A DNA stretch of 53,246 bases from an uncultured Planktomarina sp. (GCA_905182325.1 CAJJBD010000019.1:1-53246), one strand, 5' to 3'. Shown: positions 17,072-26,770, counted from the first letter of the stretch. The notes: generated by a model not told the origin, from the letters alone. Numbers and translations are program-made.

Positions 17072-18997
17072 TCATGCTCTGACCTTGAGTGTTGAAACAG
17101 CTAAAGTTTCCAAAACTTTTTCTTGTATATCTTTGGATGATAGTTTGGCTTCACGATACATGTCATCGGGACTTGCCTGATCAATGAAGGTGTCTGGCAG
17201 TACCATCGACCGGAATTTCAAACCACTATCAAAAACAGCTTCTTCTGCTAAAAGTTGAGCAACATGGCTCCCAAATCCTCCAATAGCACCCTCTTCAACA
17301 GTGATTAATGCTTCATGGGTTTCCGCCAGTTGTAGGATTAAATCACGGTCAAGCGGTTTGGCAAAACGAGCATCTGCGATGGTAGGTGTAATACCTTGTA
17401 CAGCAAGAGCTTCTGAAGCAATCATCACTTCACTAAGCCTAGTCCCAAAAGATAGGATCGCAACTTTTTTCCCATTCTGAATAACCCTACCTTTTCCAAT
17501 TTCTAGGGCTTCAGCATTTTCTGGTATGGTGCAGCCAACTCCCTCACCCCTCGGAAACCTAAAGGCAATTGGACCAGCGTCATATTCGACCGCAGTTGCT
17601 ACCATGTGACAAAGTTCTGCTTCATCTGCTGCAGCCATCACTACAAAGCCAGGTAAATTTGCCAAAAATCCAATATCAAATGAACCTGCATGGGTCGCAC
17701 CATCAGCGCCAACAAGCCCAGCTCGGTCGATAGCAAATCGTACTGGCAAGCGCTGGATTGCTACATCATGCACAATTTGGTCATAACCCCTTTGCAAAAA
17801 AGTGGAATAAATAGCGCAGAAGGGCTTCATACCACCAGCGGCTAAAGCTGCAGAAAAAGTTACGCCATGCTGTTCAGCAATACCTACATCAAAACAGCGG
17901 CTCGGATAACGTTCTGCAAAAAGATTAAGTCCCGTACCATCTGGCATCGCCGCGGTTACAGCACAGATTTTATCATCTTTCCCTGCGTGCTCTAATAATG
18001 TTTTTGCAAAAACAGAGGTGTACGAAGGTGCATTAGAGATAGCTTTCGATTGTGAACCAGTCAAAATATCGAACTTACCCACTCCGTGGCCTTTATCACT
18101 GGCGGTCTCTGCAGGTGCGTAACCCTTGCCTTTTTTTGTAATCACGTGAACTAACATTGGCCCGTCCGCACGTTCTCTGACCATGCGCAAAACTGGCATT
18201 AATTGATTCAAGTCATGGCCATCAATTGGCCCAAGGTAATTAAAACCCAGTTGCTCAAAAATTGTCCCACCCACGGTCATGTGCTTAACCATATCTCGGG
18301 CACGCTTGGCCCCTTCCCTAAAAGGTTCAGGTAACAGTGATACTGCACCTTTGGCCGCAGCCTTAAATTCTTGAAAAGGTGCTCCAGCGTAAAGTTGGCT
18401 TAGGTATGAAGAAAGCGCCCCTACGGGCGGAGCGATTGACATCTCGTTGTCATTTAAAATTACAATCATGCGTTTTTTTAGGTGGCCTGCATTATTCATT
18501 GCCTCAAAAGCCATACCCGCACTCATAGCGCCATCACCGATTACAGCTATTGTATCCCCAATACCATGTTCAGGTGCACCACCCAGGTCCCTCGCAACGG
18601 CAAAACCTAAGGCAGCCGAAATAGATGTTGAAGAATGTGCCGCGCCGAATGGATCGTACTGGCTCTCACTGCGTTTAGTGAACCCACTAAGCCCACCCTT
18701 CATTCGCAAAGTGCGGATACGATCCCGACGACCTGTCAATATTTTGTGGGGATAAGTTTGGTGAGAAACATCCCAAATTATACGGTCTTTGGGAGCGTCG
18801 AAGATAGCATGTAGCGCCACAGTCAACTCAACCACACCCAATCCAGCACCAAGGTGCCCACCCGTTTCTGATACGGCTGAAATAGTTTCAGCACGTAGTT
18901 CGTCCGCCAACTCATGGAGTTCTGGATCAGTTAATAATTTCAAATCTGCAGGCGTTGATACTCTGTCTAAAATTGGAGTTTCGGGATGGCCAGTCAT
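17072..18997 (-). CDS. dxs: 1-deoxy-D-xylulose-5-phosphate synthase
   Basis: A thiamine-diphosphate enzyme condensing pyruvate and glyceraldehyde 3-phosphate, the first step of the MEP isoprenoid pathway. The TPP-binding motif is [12 protein letters not shown]...[21 protein letters not shown], the transketolase-like pyrimidine domain ([17 protein letters not shown]) and the C-terminal transketolase domain are present. I choose the ATG at 18997 (MTGHPETPI) with a GAAAGGG site, giving 641 aa, rather than a start at 19033 inside ispA. It is the last gene of the HDAC-like, xseB, ispA, dxs run, and so makes the precursor for the adjacent prenyl synthase. Confidence 0.97.
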   Translation of the reverse strand: MTGHPETPILDRVSTPADLKLLTDPELHELADELRAETISAVSETGGHLGAGLGVVELTVALHAIFDAPKDRIIWDVSHQTYPHKILTGRRDRIRTLRMKGGLSGFTKRSESQYDPFGAAHSSTSISAALGFAVARDLGGAPEHGIGDTIAVIGDGAMSAGMAFEAMNNAGHLKKRMIVILNDNEMSIAPPVGALSSYLSQLYAGAPFQEFKAAAKGAVSLLPEPFREGAKRARDMVKHMTVGGTIFEQLGFNYLGPIDGHDLNQLMPVLRMVRERADGPMLVHVITKKGKGYAPAETASDKGHGVGKFDILTGSQSKAISNAPSYTSVFAKTLLEHAGKDDKICAVTAAMPDGTGLNLFAERYPSRCFDVGIAEQHGVTFSAALAAGGMKPFCAIYSTFLQRGYDQIVHDVAIQRLPVRFAIDRAGLVGADGATHAGSFDIGFLANLPGFVVMAAADEAELCHMVATAVEYDAGPIAFRFPRGEGVGCTIPENAEALEIGKGRVIQNGKKVAILSFGTRLSEVMIASEALAVQGITPTIADARFAKPLDRDLILQLAETHEALITVEEGAIGGFGSHVAQLLAEEAVFDSGLKFRSMVLPDTFIDQASPDDMYREAKLSSKDIQEKVLETLAVSTLKVRA

Positions 18998-19010
18998 AGA
19001 TTTGACCCTT

Positions 19011-19892
19011 TCAGTTCTTACGCGACACAACAAACTGTGCCAACTTTTTTAACATTACCGCCCTGTCCCCAAAAGGTACTAAAGCATCACAGGCCGCATC
19101 CGCAAGAGCTTGAGCCCGAAGCTTTGCCGGCGCCAAGCCTAAAAGAGATACAAAAGTTGCTTTTCCTGCCTCATTATCTTTGCCAACGGCTTTTCCAACA
19201 ATGGTGATATCACCCTCTACATCTAAAATATCATCGGCAATTTGAAACGCTAGCCCTAGTGCCTGAGAATATCTCCTCAGAGCTTTTGGATCTTCACCTG
19301 ACAAAACAGCACCAGCAACAGCAGACCATTCAATAAGGGCTCCTGTTTTATTACGTTGAAGTTCCGATATTTCGTTTAAGTTTAATGGCCTAGTAGATGT
19401 CTCTGCTGCAATATCTTGCGCTTGGCCTAACACCATCCCCTGCGCACCTACTGCACGCGCAAGACTTGAAATTAGGGTCAGTCGAATATTTGGATCATCA
19501 CTACACGCCGAACGGCTGAGTAGCTCAAACGCAAATGTTTGGAGTGCATCACCAACTAAAACTGCAGTTGCCTCATCCCATTTCTTGTGAACGGTAGGAA
19601 CCCCACGGCGCAAATCGTCGTCATCCATGCATGGTAAGTCATCATGAACTAACGAGTAAGTATGTAGGGCCTCCACAGCAGCCCCAACAGATATAGCATT
19701 AGTTTGAGGTACCCCCATTAGGGCAGCACTCTCCATTACAAGAAATCCTCGTAAACCTTTGCCACCAAGTACCGCATAACGCATACCGTCTGCAATTTTA
19801 TCTGAACCAAAAGGCTTAAGCGACTCTCCAAGGTATTTCTGTATGGAGGTGTTCGCTACGTTGAGCTTTTCAAGAAGCTTAATATCTTTCAT
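19011..19892 (-). CDS. ispA: Polyprenyl synthetase (farnesyl diphosphate synthase, IspA type)
   Basis: A 293-aa trans-isoprenyl diphosphate synthase, likely making farnesyl or geranyl diphosphate for quinone and undecaprenyl lipid synthesis. The first Asp-rich motif is [14 protein letters not shown] and the second is [18 protein letters not shown] carries the basic substrate-binding residues. At 293 aa it fits IspA and is shorter than octaprenyl-type synthases. It is 23 bp downstream of xseB and 13 bp upstream of dxs on the same strand. Confidence 0.94.
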   Translation of the reverse strand: MKDIKLLEKLNVANTSIQKYLGESLKPFGSDKIADGMRYAVLGGKGLRGFLVMESAALMGVPQTNAISVGAAVEALHTYSLVHDDLPCMDDDDLRRGVPTVHKKWDEATAVLVGDALQTFAFELLSRSACSDDPNIRLTLISSLARAVGAQGMVLGQAQDIAAETSTRPLNLNEISELQRNKTGALIEWSAVAGAVLSGEDPKALRRYSQALGLAFQIADDILDVEGDITIVGKAVGKDNEAGKATFVSLLGLAPAKLRAQALADAACDALVPFGDRAVMLKKLAQFVVSRKN

Positions 19893-19915
19893 CAGATTGA
19901 CATGCCGGCCTTACT

Positions 19916-20158
19916 TTAGCCTGCATCCAGCGGCACAGTACCAGTGGGCTGTCCCTCACTATTTAAAGTGATAGCCGCTACTTTTTCTTCAGCAGATTTC
20001 AGCTTTGTTTCACAATGGGCCTTCAGCGCAGCACCACGCTCATACAAAGAAATTGAGGCGTCCAGGGCAACATCCCCTCGCTCAAGTTGTGTTACCACTT
20101 GCTCGAGCTCAGACATTGCACTTTCAAAGCTCATTTCTTCAATCAACTCATCAACCAT
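19916..20158 (-). CDS. xseB: Exodeoxyribonuclease VII small subunit
   Basis: An 80-aa helical protein with the XseB pattern (SFESAMSELEQVVTQLERGDVALDASISLYERG). It pairs with XseA to form exonuclease VII, a single-strand DNA nuclease. No xseA is in this window. It sits between the HDAC-like gene and ispA with a 5-bp gap to the former. The xseB-ispA-dxs order is widely conserved in proteobacteria. Confidence 0.95.
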   Translation of the reverse strand: MVDELIEEMSFESAMSELEQVVTQLERGDVALDASISLYERGAALKAHCETKLKSAEEKVAAITLNSEGQPTGTVPLDAG

Positions 20159-20163
20159 TCGCT

Positions 20164-21081
20164 TTATCCCTTCAAAGCATTCACATGTGATACAACTGAC
20201 ACAGCCAACGCCTCAAGATCATAGCCACCTTCCAGACAGGATACCACCCGGCCATTGCTATGCTTCGCGGCCAATACACACAATTCCTTGGTCACCCAAG
20301 CAAAATCCGTTTCGTCAAGCTCCATCCCAGCCAGTGGATCAGCTTTATGAGCATCAAAACCAGCAGAAATTAGTAATAATTCTGGGGCCCATCTGTCAAC
20401 CGCTGGTAATACTTTCTCAACCATTGCAGCACGAAAAGCATGTGTGCCAGCACCCTCCAATAAAGGCACATTTATTACATTCTCATGCCCCCCCGTTTCA
20501 TGTGCATGCCCAGTTCCAGGGTATAGAGGCATTTGATGGGTACTAGCGAATAATATTCGTGCATCATCCTCTACAATGTCTTGGGTACCATTTCCATGGT
20601 GAACATCAAAATCTACAATCGCTACTCTGCTCAAACCGTGATGATCTAAGGCATGCTTAGCTGCTAAAGCCACGTTGCCAAAGAAGCAAAACCCCATCGG
20701 AGTTTCTCGCTCGCAGTGATGTCCAGGGGGCCGGGTGGCGACAAATACATTTTGCGCGTCACCAGCCATGACCATATCTACAGCGTGGATTGCACCACCA
20801 GCAGCACGCAATGCCGCAGTCAGTGTATGAGGGCAAAGATGAGTATCGTTATCCAAGGAGAGCCATCCTGAGTCAGGGACTGCGGCCTGAATTGTACTTA
20901 TGTGGCTCTTCGGATGTACCCTAAGCAAATCATCATCCGCTACTAAAGGAGCATCGACTATTTCCAATCCCAGCGGGGTTAGTGCCTCAAGGATACACTC
21001 TAAGCGCGCTACTTGCTCGGGGTGTCCAGGCGGATTTACATGCTGCAAACAATCTTTATGTGTAATAATCTTTGTTATCAT
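20164..21081 (-). CDS. Histone deacetylase family protein (acetylpolyamine amidohydrolase-like)
   Basis: A zinc-dependent deacetylase of the HDAC/AcuC/acetylpolyamine-amidohydrolase superfamily, about 305 aa. The His-His dyad is in RPPGHHCERETPMGFC. The metal ligands are in VDFDVHHGNGT (Asp and His) and SAGFDAHKADPLAGM (Asp). The conserved Tyr of the C-terminal GGYD is present. The substrate may be an acetylated polyamine or protein lysine. I choose the ATG at 21081, 8 nt after AGAGG, rather than the GTG at 21090, which is too close to that site. It lies between petR and xseB on the same strand. Confidence 0.92.
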   Translation of the reverse strand: MITKIITHKDCLQHVNPPGHPEQVARLECILEALTPLGLEIVDAPLVADDDLLRVHPKSHISTIQAAVPDSGWLSLDNDTHLCPHTLTAALRAAGGAIHAVDMVMAGDAQNVFVATRPPGHHCERETPMGFCFFGNVALAAKHALDHHGLSRVAIVDFDVHHGNGTQDIVEDDARILFASTHQMPLYPGTGHAHETGGHENVINVPLLEGAGTHAFRAAMVEKVLPAVDRWAPELLLISAGFDAHKADPLAGMELDETDFAWVTKELCVLAAKHSNGRVVSCLEGGYDLEALAVSVVSHVNALKG

Positions 21082-21092
21082 ATTGGTCACCT

Positions 21093-21791
21093 CTACTCCA
21101 AACCAAGCATATAACCTGTACCCCGAACTGTTTGCAGGTAACGCGGCTGTTTTGGGTCAGTTTCTATTTTGCGCCTCAGTCTGGCAATCTGAACATCCAC
21201 AGCGCGTTCTTGTGCTTGACCACCACCACGGCCAAGCTGTTCGACTAAAGTAGTCCTACTTAAAGGCGCACTTTTATGTTTTGAAAAAATTCGCATGAGA
21301 TGACTTTCTGTGGCAGTCAATCGAATAAGCTCATCACCTTTCCATAATTCACCACGTTCAACGTCATAGGAAACCTCGCCTAAATGCAATACTTTTGGTA
21401 CCTCAGAATTTTCTTCTACAGCCGGCGCCCGCCTCAAAATTGCAGCTAACCGCAACAATAGTTCCTTTGGTTCAAAGGGTTTGACCAAGTAATCATCTGC
21501 TCCCGCCTCTAAGCCTCTAATTCTGTCAGCCGTTTCTCCCTTTGCGGTGAGCAGTAAAATAGGGGTATTGCGCGTCTCACGAAGATGTTTGGTAAGGGAT
21601 ACTCCATCCTCCCCAGGCATCATGACATCCAGAATAATTAAATCAAAATCCAGTCCAGCAAGGATACGGCCAGCTTGCCCAGCATCTCTGGCGACGGAAA
21701 CTAAATACCCATCTCTAATAAGAAATTTCTGTAGTAGAACTCGTATACGTTCATCATCGTCTACAACTAATAAATGCAGACCAGAAGTCAT
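21093..21791 (-). CDS. petR: OmpR-family response regulator PetR
   Basis: A 232-aa two-component response regulator. The receiver domain (residues about 5-120) has the acidic pocket in VVDDDERI, the phospho-acceptor Asp in LIILDVMMPGEDG, the Thr/Lys switch positions in LLLTAKGE and VKPFEP. A winged-helix DNA-binding domain follows (about 135-232, ending TVRGTGYMLGLE). The start overlaps the stop of the MarR gene as ATGA. The gene pair matches the petP-petR pair described beside cytochrome bc1 genes in Rhodobacter, but petABC are not adjacent here. No sensor kinase is nearby. Confidence 0.9.
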   Translation of the reverse strand: MTSGLHLLVVDDDERIRVLLQKFLIRDGYLVSVARDAGQAGRILAGLDFDLIILDVMMPGEDGVSLTKHLRETRNTPILLLTAKGETADRIRGLEAGADDYLVKPFEPKELLLRLAAILRRAPAVEENSEVPKVLHLGEVSYDVERGELWKGDELIRLTATESHLMRIFSKHKSAPLSRTTLVEQLGRGGGQAQERAVDVQIARLRRKIETDPKQPRYLQTVRGTGYMLGLE

Positions 21792-22300
21792 GAACGCTGC
21801 CCATTACTACGTGTCCCATAATGCTTTTTCAGTTCAGGATCCATCATGGCCTCTAGAACTGCACGAAAACCCTGCACTGCATCCGCACCCGCTTGACGGT
21901 AAGCGGTTCGCATACGATCACTCTGGGCGTTAGATAGCGCTCGCTCAAACTCAGAGCCATCTTCTGTCAAACTTAAATGGCGTTGCCTTTTGTCTTGTAC
22001 TCCCACCTCATTCAGTACCAATCCATCTTGGATCAATGTTCTTAAAACACGGTTAAGGCTTTGCTTGGTCACACCTAATGTGGATAACAAATTATTTATT
22101 GTAATGGCGGGACTGCGTTTTATAAAATGTAGGGCCCTATGATGAGCTCGGCCATAGGACCTTTCGGACAAAATACGATCTGGATCAGCAGTAAAACCTC
22201 TGTAGGCAAAAAACATTGCCTCTATACCTTTTCTTAATTGCTCATCAGTTAAAAAAAGTAATCCACTGGAATTTTCTGACTGGCCGTACCCCAAAGACAT
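21788..22300 (-). CDS. petP: MarR-family transcriptional regulator PetP
   Basis: A 171-aa winged-helix regulator of the MarR family. Recognition elements are ALHFIKRSPAITINNLLSTLGVTKQSLNRVLRTLIQDGLV followed in part by the wing region DKRQRHLSLTEDGS. The ATG at 22300 has AAGGGA upstream and is preferred over upstream in-frame starts that add an atypical hydrophobic tail. The stop overlaps petR as ATGA, so the two regulators are coupled. The gene is divergent from ilvE over about 160 bp. Its effector and targets are unknown. Confidence 0.88.
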   Translation of the reverse strand: MSLGYGQSENSSGLLFLTDEQLRKGIEAMFFAYRGFTADPDRILSERSYGRAHHRALHFIKRSPAITINNLLSTLGVTKQSLNRVLRTLIQDGLVLNEVGVQDKRQRHLSLTEDGSEFERALSNAQSDRMRTAYRQAGADAVQGFRAVLEAMMDPELKKHYGTRSNGQRS

Positions 22301-22463
22301 ACCACTTCCCTTCTTATATAACTTGAACCAACAATACGTCAGTGTTGTTGACATTCCAAGAATCAATTGTTAAAAAATTTCACATTTTTAGTAATATTAT
22401 GTCCGAAACGGATATTTTCTGTGAAATAAATGAAAATATTGGGTGACTAAAAGGAAAACTTAC

Positions 22464-23333
22464 ATGTCCGCAGCATACGATGACCGTGATGGTGCCATCT
22501 GGATGGATGGTGAGATGGTAAATTGGCGAGATGCCAAAGTACATATTCTGACGCATGCAATGCACTACGGCAGCTCAGTGTTTGAAGGTGAGCGCGCGTA
22601 CAATGGTAAAATATTTAAGTCAAAAGAGCATTCGGAACGACTTTTGAAGTCTGGGGAGTATATGGATATTCCAATTCCTTACACAGTTGAAGAAATCGAG
22701 GCTGCAAAAACTGCGGTCATAGCTGCTTCTGGCCTTCAAGATGCATACGTGCGTGCTATATGCTGGCGCGGATCTGGCGAAGACATGGGCGTCGCTTCTT
22801 CGCGAAATCCAGTCAAAATGGCAATCGCAGCGTGGGAATGGGGTGCGTACTATGGCGACGCTAAAATGCAAGGAGCCAAACTAGATATCGCAAAATGGAA
22901 ACGACCAAGTCCAGAAACAATTCCGTGTTTTGCCAAGGCAGCTGGGCTTTACATGATATGCTCTATGTCAAAGCATGCTGCCGAAGCTAAGGGTTGCTCA
23001 GACGCCATGATGCTTGATTATCGTGGTTATGTAGCAGAGGCTACAGGAGCAAATATTTTCTTTGTTAAGGATGGTGAGGTGCACACTCCAGATCCTGACT
23101 GCTTTCTAAATGGGATCACACGGCAAACTGTAATAGACATGCTTCAGCAACGCGGCATTAAAGTAAATGTTCGCCATATTGATCCAGACGAGCTAAGCAG
23201 TTTTGAGCAATGTTGGTTAACGGGGACCGCTGCAGAAGTTACACCAGTAGGACAAATTGGAGATTATACTTTTGAAGTTGGTACTTTGGCCCGCGAAATT
23301 GCCGAAAGCTATGAGAAACTAGTTAGACAATAA
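22464..23333 (+). CDS. ilvE: Branched-chain amino acid aminotransferase
   Basis: A PLP-dependent class IV aminotransferase interconverting branched-chain amino acids and 2-oxo acids. The Schiff-base Lys is Lys158 in IPCFAKAAGLYM. EATGANIFFV and FEGERAYNGKIF are signature segments. The start at ATG 22464 (MSAAYDDRDG), with AAGGA upstream, matches the Rhodobacterales form and gives the usual 289 aa. An in-frame upstream start at 22443 would add seven atypical residues. It is divergent from petP and probably monocistronic. Confidence 0.95.
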   Translation: MSAAYDDRDGAIWMDGEMVNWRDAKVHILTHAMHYGSSVFEGERAYNGKIFKSKEHSERLLKSGEYMDIPIPYTVEEIEAAKTAVIAASGLQDAYVRAICWRGSGEDMGVASSRNPVKMAIAAWEWGAYYGDAKMQGAKLDIAKWKRPSPETIPCFAKAAGLYMICSMSKHAAEAKGCSDAMMLDYRGYVAEATGANIFFVKDGEVHTPDPDCFLNGITRQTVIDMLQQRGIKVNVRHIDPDELSSFEQCWLTGTAAEVTPVGQIGDYTFEVGTLAREIAESYEKLVRQ

Positions 23334-23383
23334 GGCAAAAATGTTGAAACCAACCCAATCTACGAGCTATAGAATAACGTGAA

Positions 23384-24292
23384 TTAATGAGGAATCTGTT
23401 CGAGGTTACTCTGACGGCCCAACCACTGCTCACGCCACAAAATCACAATGCCCGAAAGAATGATGACTGTGGCACCGATGATAGTCCACCAATTTGGGAT
23501 TTCACCAAACCAAAAATAACCTATACCTAAGGCTAATAACATCGATGAATAATCAAATGGGGCGACCACCGAGGCTGGAGCATTTCGATAGGCCGCAGTC
23601 AAAAAAATCTGACCAACTCCACCAATTAGCCCAGCGCCAATGAGCATTAAACTAGCTTCAAAAGTTGGTACAACCCACCCAAAAGGTAGGGACAGTAAAG
23701 AAAGTATGGTGACCATTAAAGAATAATAAAAGACAATCTGGGCAGTGTTTTCTGTAACAACCAGCCGCCTCACAAATATGTGAGCCAGAGCGGCTAAAGC
23801 AGCAGACGCCAGAATTGCTACCGCACCAATAAGTTCAAATATACTTCGCTCATCGCTAAAATTTATAGTAGGCCATAATACGATCAACACGCCAAAAAAA
23901 CCTAAAGTTACTGTTATTAAACGGAACACCCGCACTGTTTCACCTAAAATAACTGCCGCTAAAATTGTTAGCACCAGGGGTGTCGTGAAGCCCAATGCAG
24001 TCACTTCTGAAAACGTCAGTACTCCAATCGCGAAAAAGCGCAACGACATAGCCACTGCACCAGCCAAACCCCGCCAAATATGGCCAGAAATGTTTGAAGT
24101 ACGTAAAGCGCCAGGAAGGTCACCCCGGGCGGCCAGCCAACCAATTACAACCAATATAGAAAAAAAAGCGCGGTAAAATACTTGCTGGCCAGTCGGAACC
24201 TCGCCTGCGGTAGCTTTTATTATCGCCATCATAAAGGTAAAAATCGTAACAGCCATCACCTTAAGCAGTATGCCACGAATATTATTAGTCAT
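23384..24292 (-). CDS. EamA/DMT-superfamily transporter
   Basis: A 302-aa inner-membrane protein with ten predicted hydrophobic segments in two EamA repeats. The first repeat starts ILLKVMAVTIFTFMMAIIKA. PFDYSSMLLALGIGYFWFGE lies in the second. The form is of the RhaT/YdcZ-like drug-metabolite transporter group. The substrate is unknown. It converges on ilvE 50 bp away. It is not close in sequence to the transporter at 5617-6486 beyond the shared fold. Confidence 0.87.
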   Translation of the reverse strand: MTNNIRGILLKVMAVTIFTFMMAIIKATAGEVPTGQQVFYRAFFSILVVIGWLAARGDLPGALRTSNISGHIWRGLAGAVAMSLRFFAIGVLTFSEVTALGFTTPLVLTILAAVILGETVRVFRLITVTLGFFGVLIVLWPTINFSDERSIFELIGAVAILASAALAALAHIFVRRLVVTENTAQIVFYYSLMVTILSLLSLPFGWVVPTFEASLMLIGAGLIGGVGQIFLTAAYRNAPASVVAPFDYSSMLLALGIGYFWFGEIPNWWTIIGATVIILSGIVILWREQWLGRQSNLEQIPH

Positions 24293-24367
24293 TGATTTCC
24301 AATCTGGCTCTTTTTAAAAAAGCCAAACTACATTCAGCTTAGCGCACTCAAATACAGGACAGTCCAA

Positions 24368-24466
24368 ATGACAAGTCATACCAATGAATTTGACCGACCA
24401 ATTGGCGTCCCCATTTATTTCACTGGTCCATGGCCACATCGCTTTTTAGGAGAAGTTATAGGCTAA
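24368..24466 (+). pseudogene. Possible 5' remnant of a GNAT acetyltransferase gene
   Basis: A 32-codon frame begins MTSHTNEFDRPIGVP and ends VIG-stop. FDRPIG near the start recalls GNAT acetyltransferases of the ribosomal-protein type, where it precedes the acetyl-CoA domain. None of that domain follows. It is too short to be confident and could be chance. Confidence 0.2.
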
Positions 24467-24834
24467 CCCATACCAAACCCAAACATGCAAAAGGCCTGTT
24501 TAAGAGTTTTAGCCATGATAAATCTGCCGTAAATTGGACGTATTTTTATTTCTCTCCTGTGTGAGCAATAAAAAAACCTTGCCCAAGATTCAGCTTGGTT
24601 TTCGATAATTAACCTTAACTGGAATGCTTTGAAAGAACGCTTCAACGTTTATCTTAATCCAGTAAACTTTGACAAAACCGGGAAGCAAATTTAAAAACTT
24701 GTTGAGTGTTAAAACTTTTATTTTATGGGGGAAGTGGTAACAACCACTTACTTCGATACAGAAAATAAAAACTTCAATACTATTTTTGGATTGCTAGCCA
24801 AGTAATATATGGCTTTGCGAACAACGTGAGCAGT

Positions 24835-24862
24835 AAAGTTGTATGCAACTTGCATAAACTTT
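24835..24862 (-). terminator. Hairpin downstream of the RraA-like gene
   Basis: A perfect 15-bp palindrome, TATGCAA, C, TTGCATA (24842-24856), is flanked by AAAGTT and AACTTT, which pair around a one-base bulge. It lies about 70 bp past the stop of the RraA-like gene. It is probably the transcript end but has no clean T-run. Confidence 0.4.
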
Positions 24863-24933
24863 AAAATGGAAAGCCATCAAATCAATCAACCATGAACAAT
24901 TCCTAAAGAAATCCTTATAACCATCTTTTCAGT

Positions 24934-25587
24934 TTAAAGTTCATCCCAATTTTGAACTTCGCCGCGAAGTACTTGATCTTCTAATATTGCTTCTTGATGA
25001 GATATTGATTGAAGCATATTTAATATTTTTTCTGATATTTCTTTTGGCACACATACTACACCGCTCTCATCAGCGATTATCATATCCCCTGGAGAAATTT
25101 TTGCTTCTCCAATAATTATCGTTTCGTTAATAGAGCCAAAGGTAAATTCATTTCGACTTCGGCGAGGACAAACTCCAGTGGCCCACACAGGATAACCACA
25201 CTCACGAATTTCTTCAACATCGCGGCAAGTACCCCACATTATGGTTCCACATACGCCACGTTTTTGGGCAAGTTTAGATGCAAGCCCCCCCCACGCAGAA
25301 GCAGTTTTAGTACCACCAAGATCCATTACCACTACTTGACCTGATGACATTGTTTTTAAAACTTGTTCTAGTGGTTTCCCAACACCACCACCAAATCTCC
25401 AAGCCTCTGGATCAGCTGATTTTTCTGTAAATCTAACAGGCATAGCCTTACCTACTATTCGACCTTGGCCATAACGCTGAGCGCTCACACCCGATATGAC
25501 TCCATTTATACCTATTTCATCAAGAGCATCAGATATTGCTGCTGTCGGATATTGCGAAAATTGGGCCTCTGTTGATAAATTTTCCAT
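24934..25587 (-). CDS. RraA-like protein (HMG/CHA aldolase superfamily)
   Basis: A 217-aa protein of the RraA/class II pyruvate-aldolase-like superfamily (4-hydroxy-4-methyl-2-oxoglutarate/4-carboxy-4-hydroxy-2-oxoadipate aldolases). The catalytic Arg-Asp pair is visible as Arg122-Asp123 in WGTCRDVEEI. An acidic residue normally precedes the LLA-like helix, but here the sequence reads WGGLASKLA (Gly101), so the active site is atypical. I choose the ATG at 25587 with AGGAG upstream over 25617. It lies 13 bp after the first enolase-superfamily gene and is co-transcribed with it, so a role in cleaving or processing a 2-keto-3-deoxy acid is plausible but unproven. Confidence 0.82.
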   Translation of the reverse strand: MENLSTEAQFSQYPTAAISDALDEIGINGVISGVSAQRYGQGRIVGKAMPVRFTEKSADPEAWRFGGGVGKPLEQVLKTMSSGQVVVMDLGGTKTASAWGGLASKLAQKRGVCGTIMWGTCRDVEEIRECGYPVWATGVCPRRSRNEFTFGSINETIIIGEAKISPGDMIIADESGVVCVPKEISEKILNMLQSISHQEAILEDQVLRGEVQNWDEL

Positions 25588-25600
25588 ACAATTTTTACTC

Positions 25601-26770
25601 CTACTTAAAACTTTCAAATGATATTTGATGTTTTCTAATAAAGTCCCAATCGTATTTCACACCCATTCCTGGACCATTGGGTACCGAAACATTTCCATCT
25701 TTATCAATACAATCAAGACCATCCCTGTATTCATCAGCATAAATATTCATACACCGCCCTATTTCAGGAGTTTTTGGGTGAACTAGAGACATTTCATAAA
25801 AATTACTATTTCTGATTGCAGACATCAATTGGCGGTGTGCTGGATGTGGACCATGGATTTCAACGTCAAGACCAAAACCTTCAGAAGCATGGGCAATCTT
25901 AAATGCGCCTGTGATACCACCATCATATTCTGCATCAGCTCGAACAAAATCAGTTCCCTCAGCAACAATAAAGTTCACGTGCTCCTCAAGCCCCCGAACA
26001 TGTTCTGTTTGTAATAGAGGTGTTCTAAATCTTTGGCGCAACATTTTATGCGCAGTGGTTGAAACCCCTGAGTCCCTATATGCATCCTCCAACCACAAAT
26101 ATTGTGCATCATCACATGCTTGCCCTATTGCAAGAACTTCAGCGAACGTTCTTAATTTGCACGCAGGATCGATCATTAAAGGAAAATCGTCTCCAACAGC
26201 ATATCTTACTTGAGAAATAGTGTTTGTAAGTTCAGAAATTGAATAATCTTCCCAGATATGAATTTTATAGCCTTTATAACCCATTTCCTTGCATTGAATG
26301 GCGAAAGCAGCAAAAGCTTCAGGGCTATCTAGCCCCCCAGCTCTATCACCAGACATGGTTGATGCATATGTGGGAAGTCTAGTTCTATAGCCGCCAAGCA
26401 ACTCCCCAACCGAGCATCCATAGAGTTTACCCGCAAGGTCCCAAAGTGGAATGTCGATCATTCCAATGCCCATTTTATCAAACTTTCGCAAACACCGTTT
26501 TGCATCATTGTAAATAAGTTCACGTTGAAGAGGGTCTTTTCCAATAACATGATCTACAAATTTTTTCAGTTGTGAAAAACCTACAGCATCTCCTCCGACA
26601 AACTCACCAGTAATTCCCTGATTAGTATGTATTTGAACAGAAAATGCTTTAACCGTCTTTTCTCCACCCGGTTCATAAATCAAACTGAACCCACTTGGAT
26701 CCAGTCCTAAATCAGGGAGCTTAAAAGCAGACAACCCAACGTCAACAGATGTAATTTTAAGTTCCGACAT
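25601..26770 (-). CDS. Mandelate racemase/enolase-superfamily enzyme, copy 1
   Basis: A 389-aa enolase-superfamily protein: an N-terminal capping domain (residues 1-130) and a modified TIM barrel. Residues of the mandelate-racemase subgroup can be placed: Lys169-x-His171 (GYKIHIW) where KxK is common, metal ligands Asp201 (MIDPACK), Glu228 (LWLEDA) and Glu256 (LQTEHVRG), Asp279 (RADAEYDGG) and His306 (EIHGPHPAHR). Such enzymes dehydrate or epimerise sugar acids. It has operator site A 33 bp upstream, is followed by the RraA-like gene, and is a clear paralogue of the enzyme at 34093-35265. The exact substrate is unknown. Confidence 0.88.
   Translation of the reverse strand: MSELKITSVDVGLSAFKLPDLGLDPSGFSLIYEPGGEKTVKAFSVQIHTNQGITGEFVGGDAVGFSQLKKFVDHVIGKDPLQRELIYNDAKRCLRKFDKMGIGMIDIPLWDLAGKLYGCSVGELLGGYRTRLPTYASTMSGDRAGGLDSPEAFAAFAIQCKEMGYKGYKIHIWEDYSISELTNTISQVRYAVGDDFPLMIDPACKLRTFAEVLAIGQACDDAQYLWLEDAYRDSGVSTTAHKMLRQRFRTPLLQTEHVRGLEEHVNFIVAEGTDFVRADAEYDGGITGAFKIAHASEGFGLDVEIHGPHPAHRQLMSAIRNSNFYEMSLVHPKTPEIGRCMNIYADEYRDGLDCIDKDGNVSVPNGPGMGVKYDWDFIRKHQISFESFK

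Larger units (their letters stand above)
24293..24933. other. 641-bp stretch without a convincing gene
   Basis: This AT-rich interval separates the housekeeping block from the accessory sugar cluster. It holds a 32-codon frame at 24368-24466 (MTSHTNEFDRPIG...) that looks like the opening of a GNAT-type acetyltransferase gene cut short, a hairpin at 24835-24862, and little else. A 60-codon minus-strand frame at 24463-24645 shows no protein-like features. The area may be a degraded boundary of the inserted cluster. Confidence 0.5.

Noticed and set aside
24463-24645. 60-codon minus-strand frame in the gene-poor stretch
   Set aside because: No ribosome site, no recognisable motif, and a composition like random AT-rich DNA.
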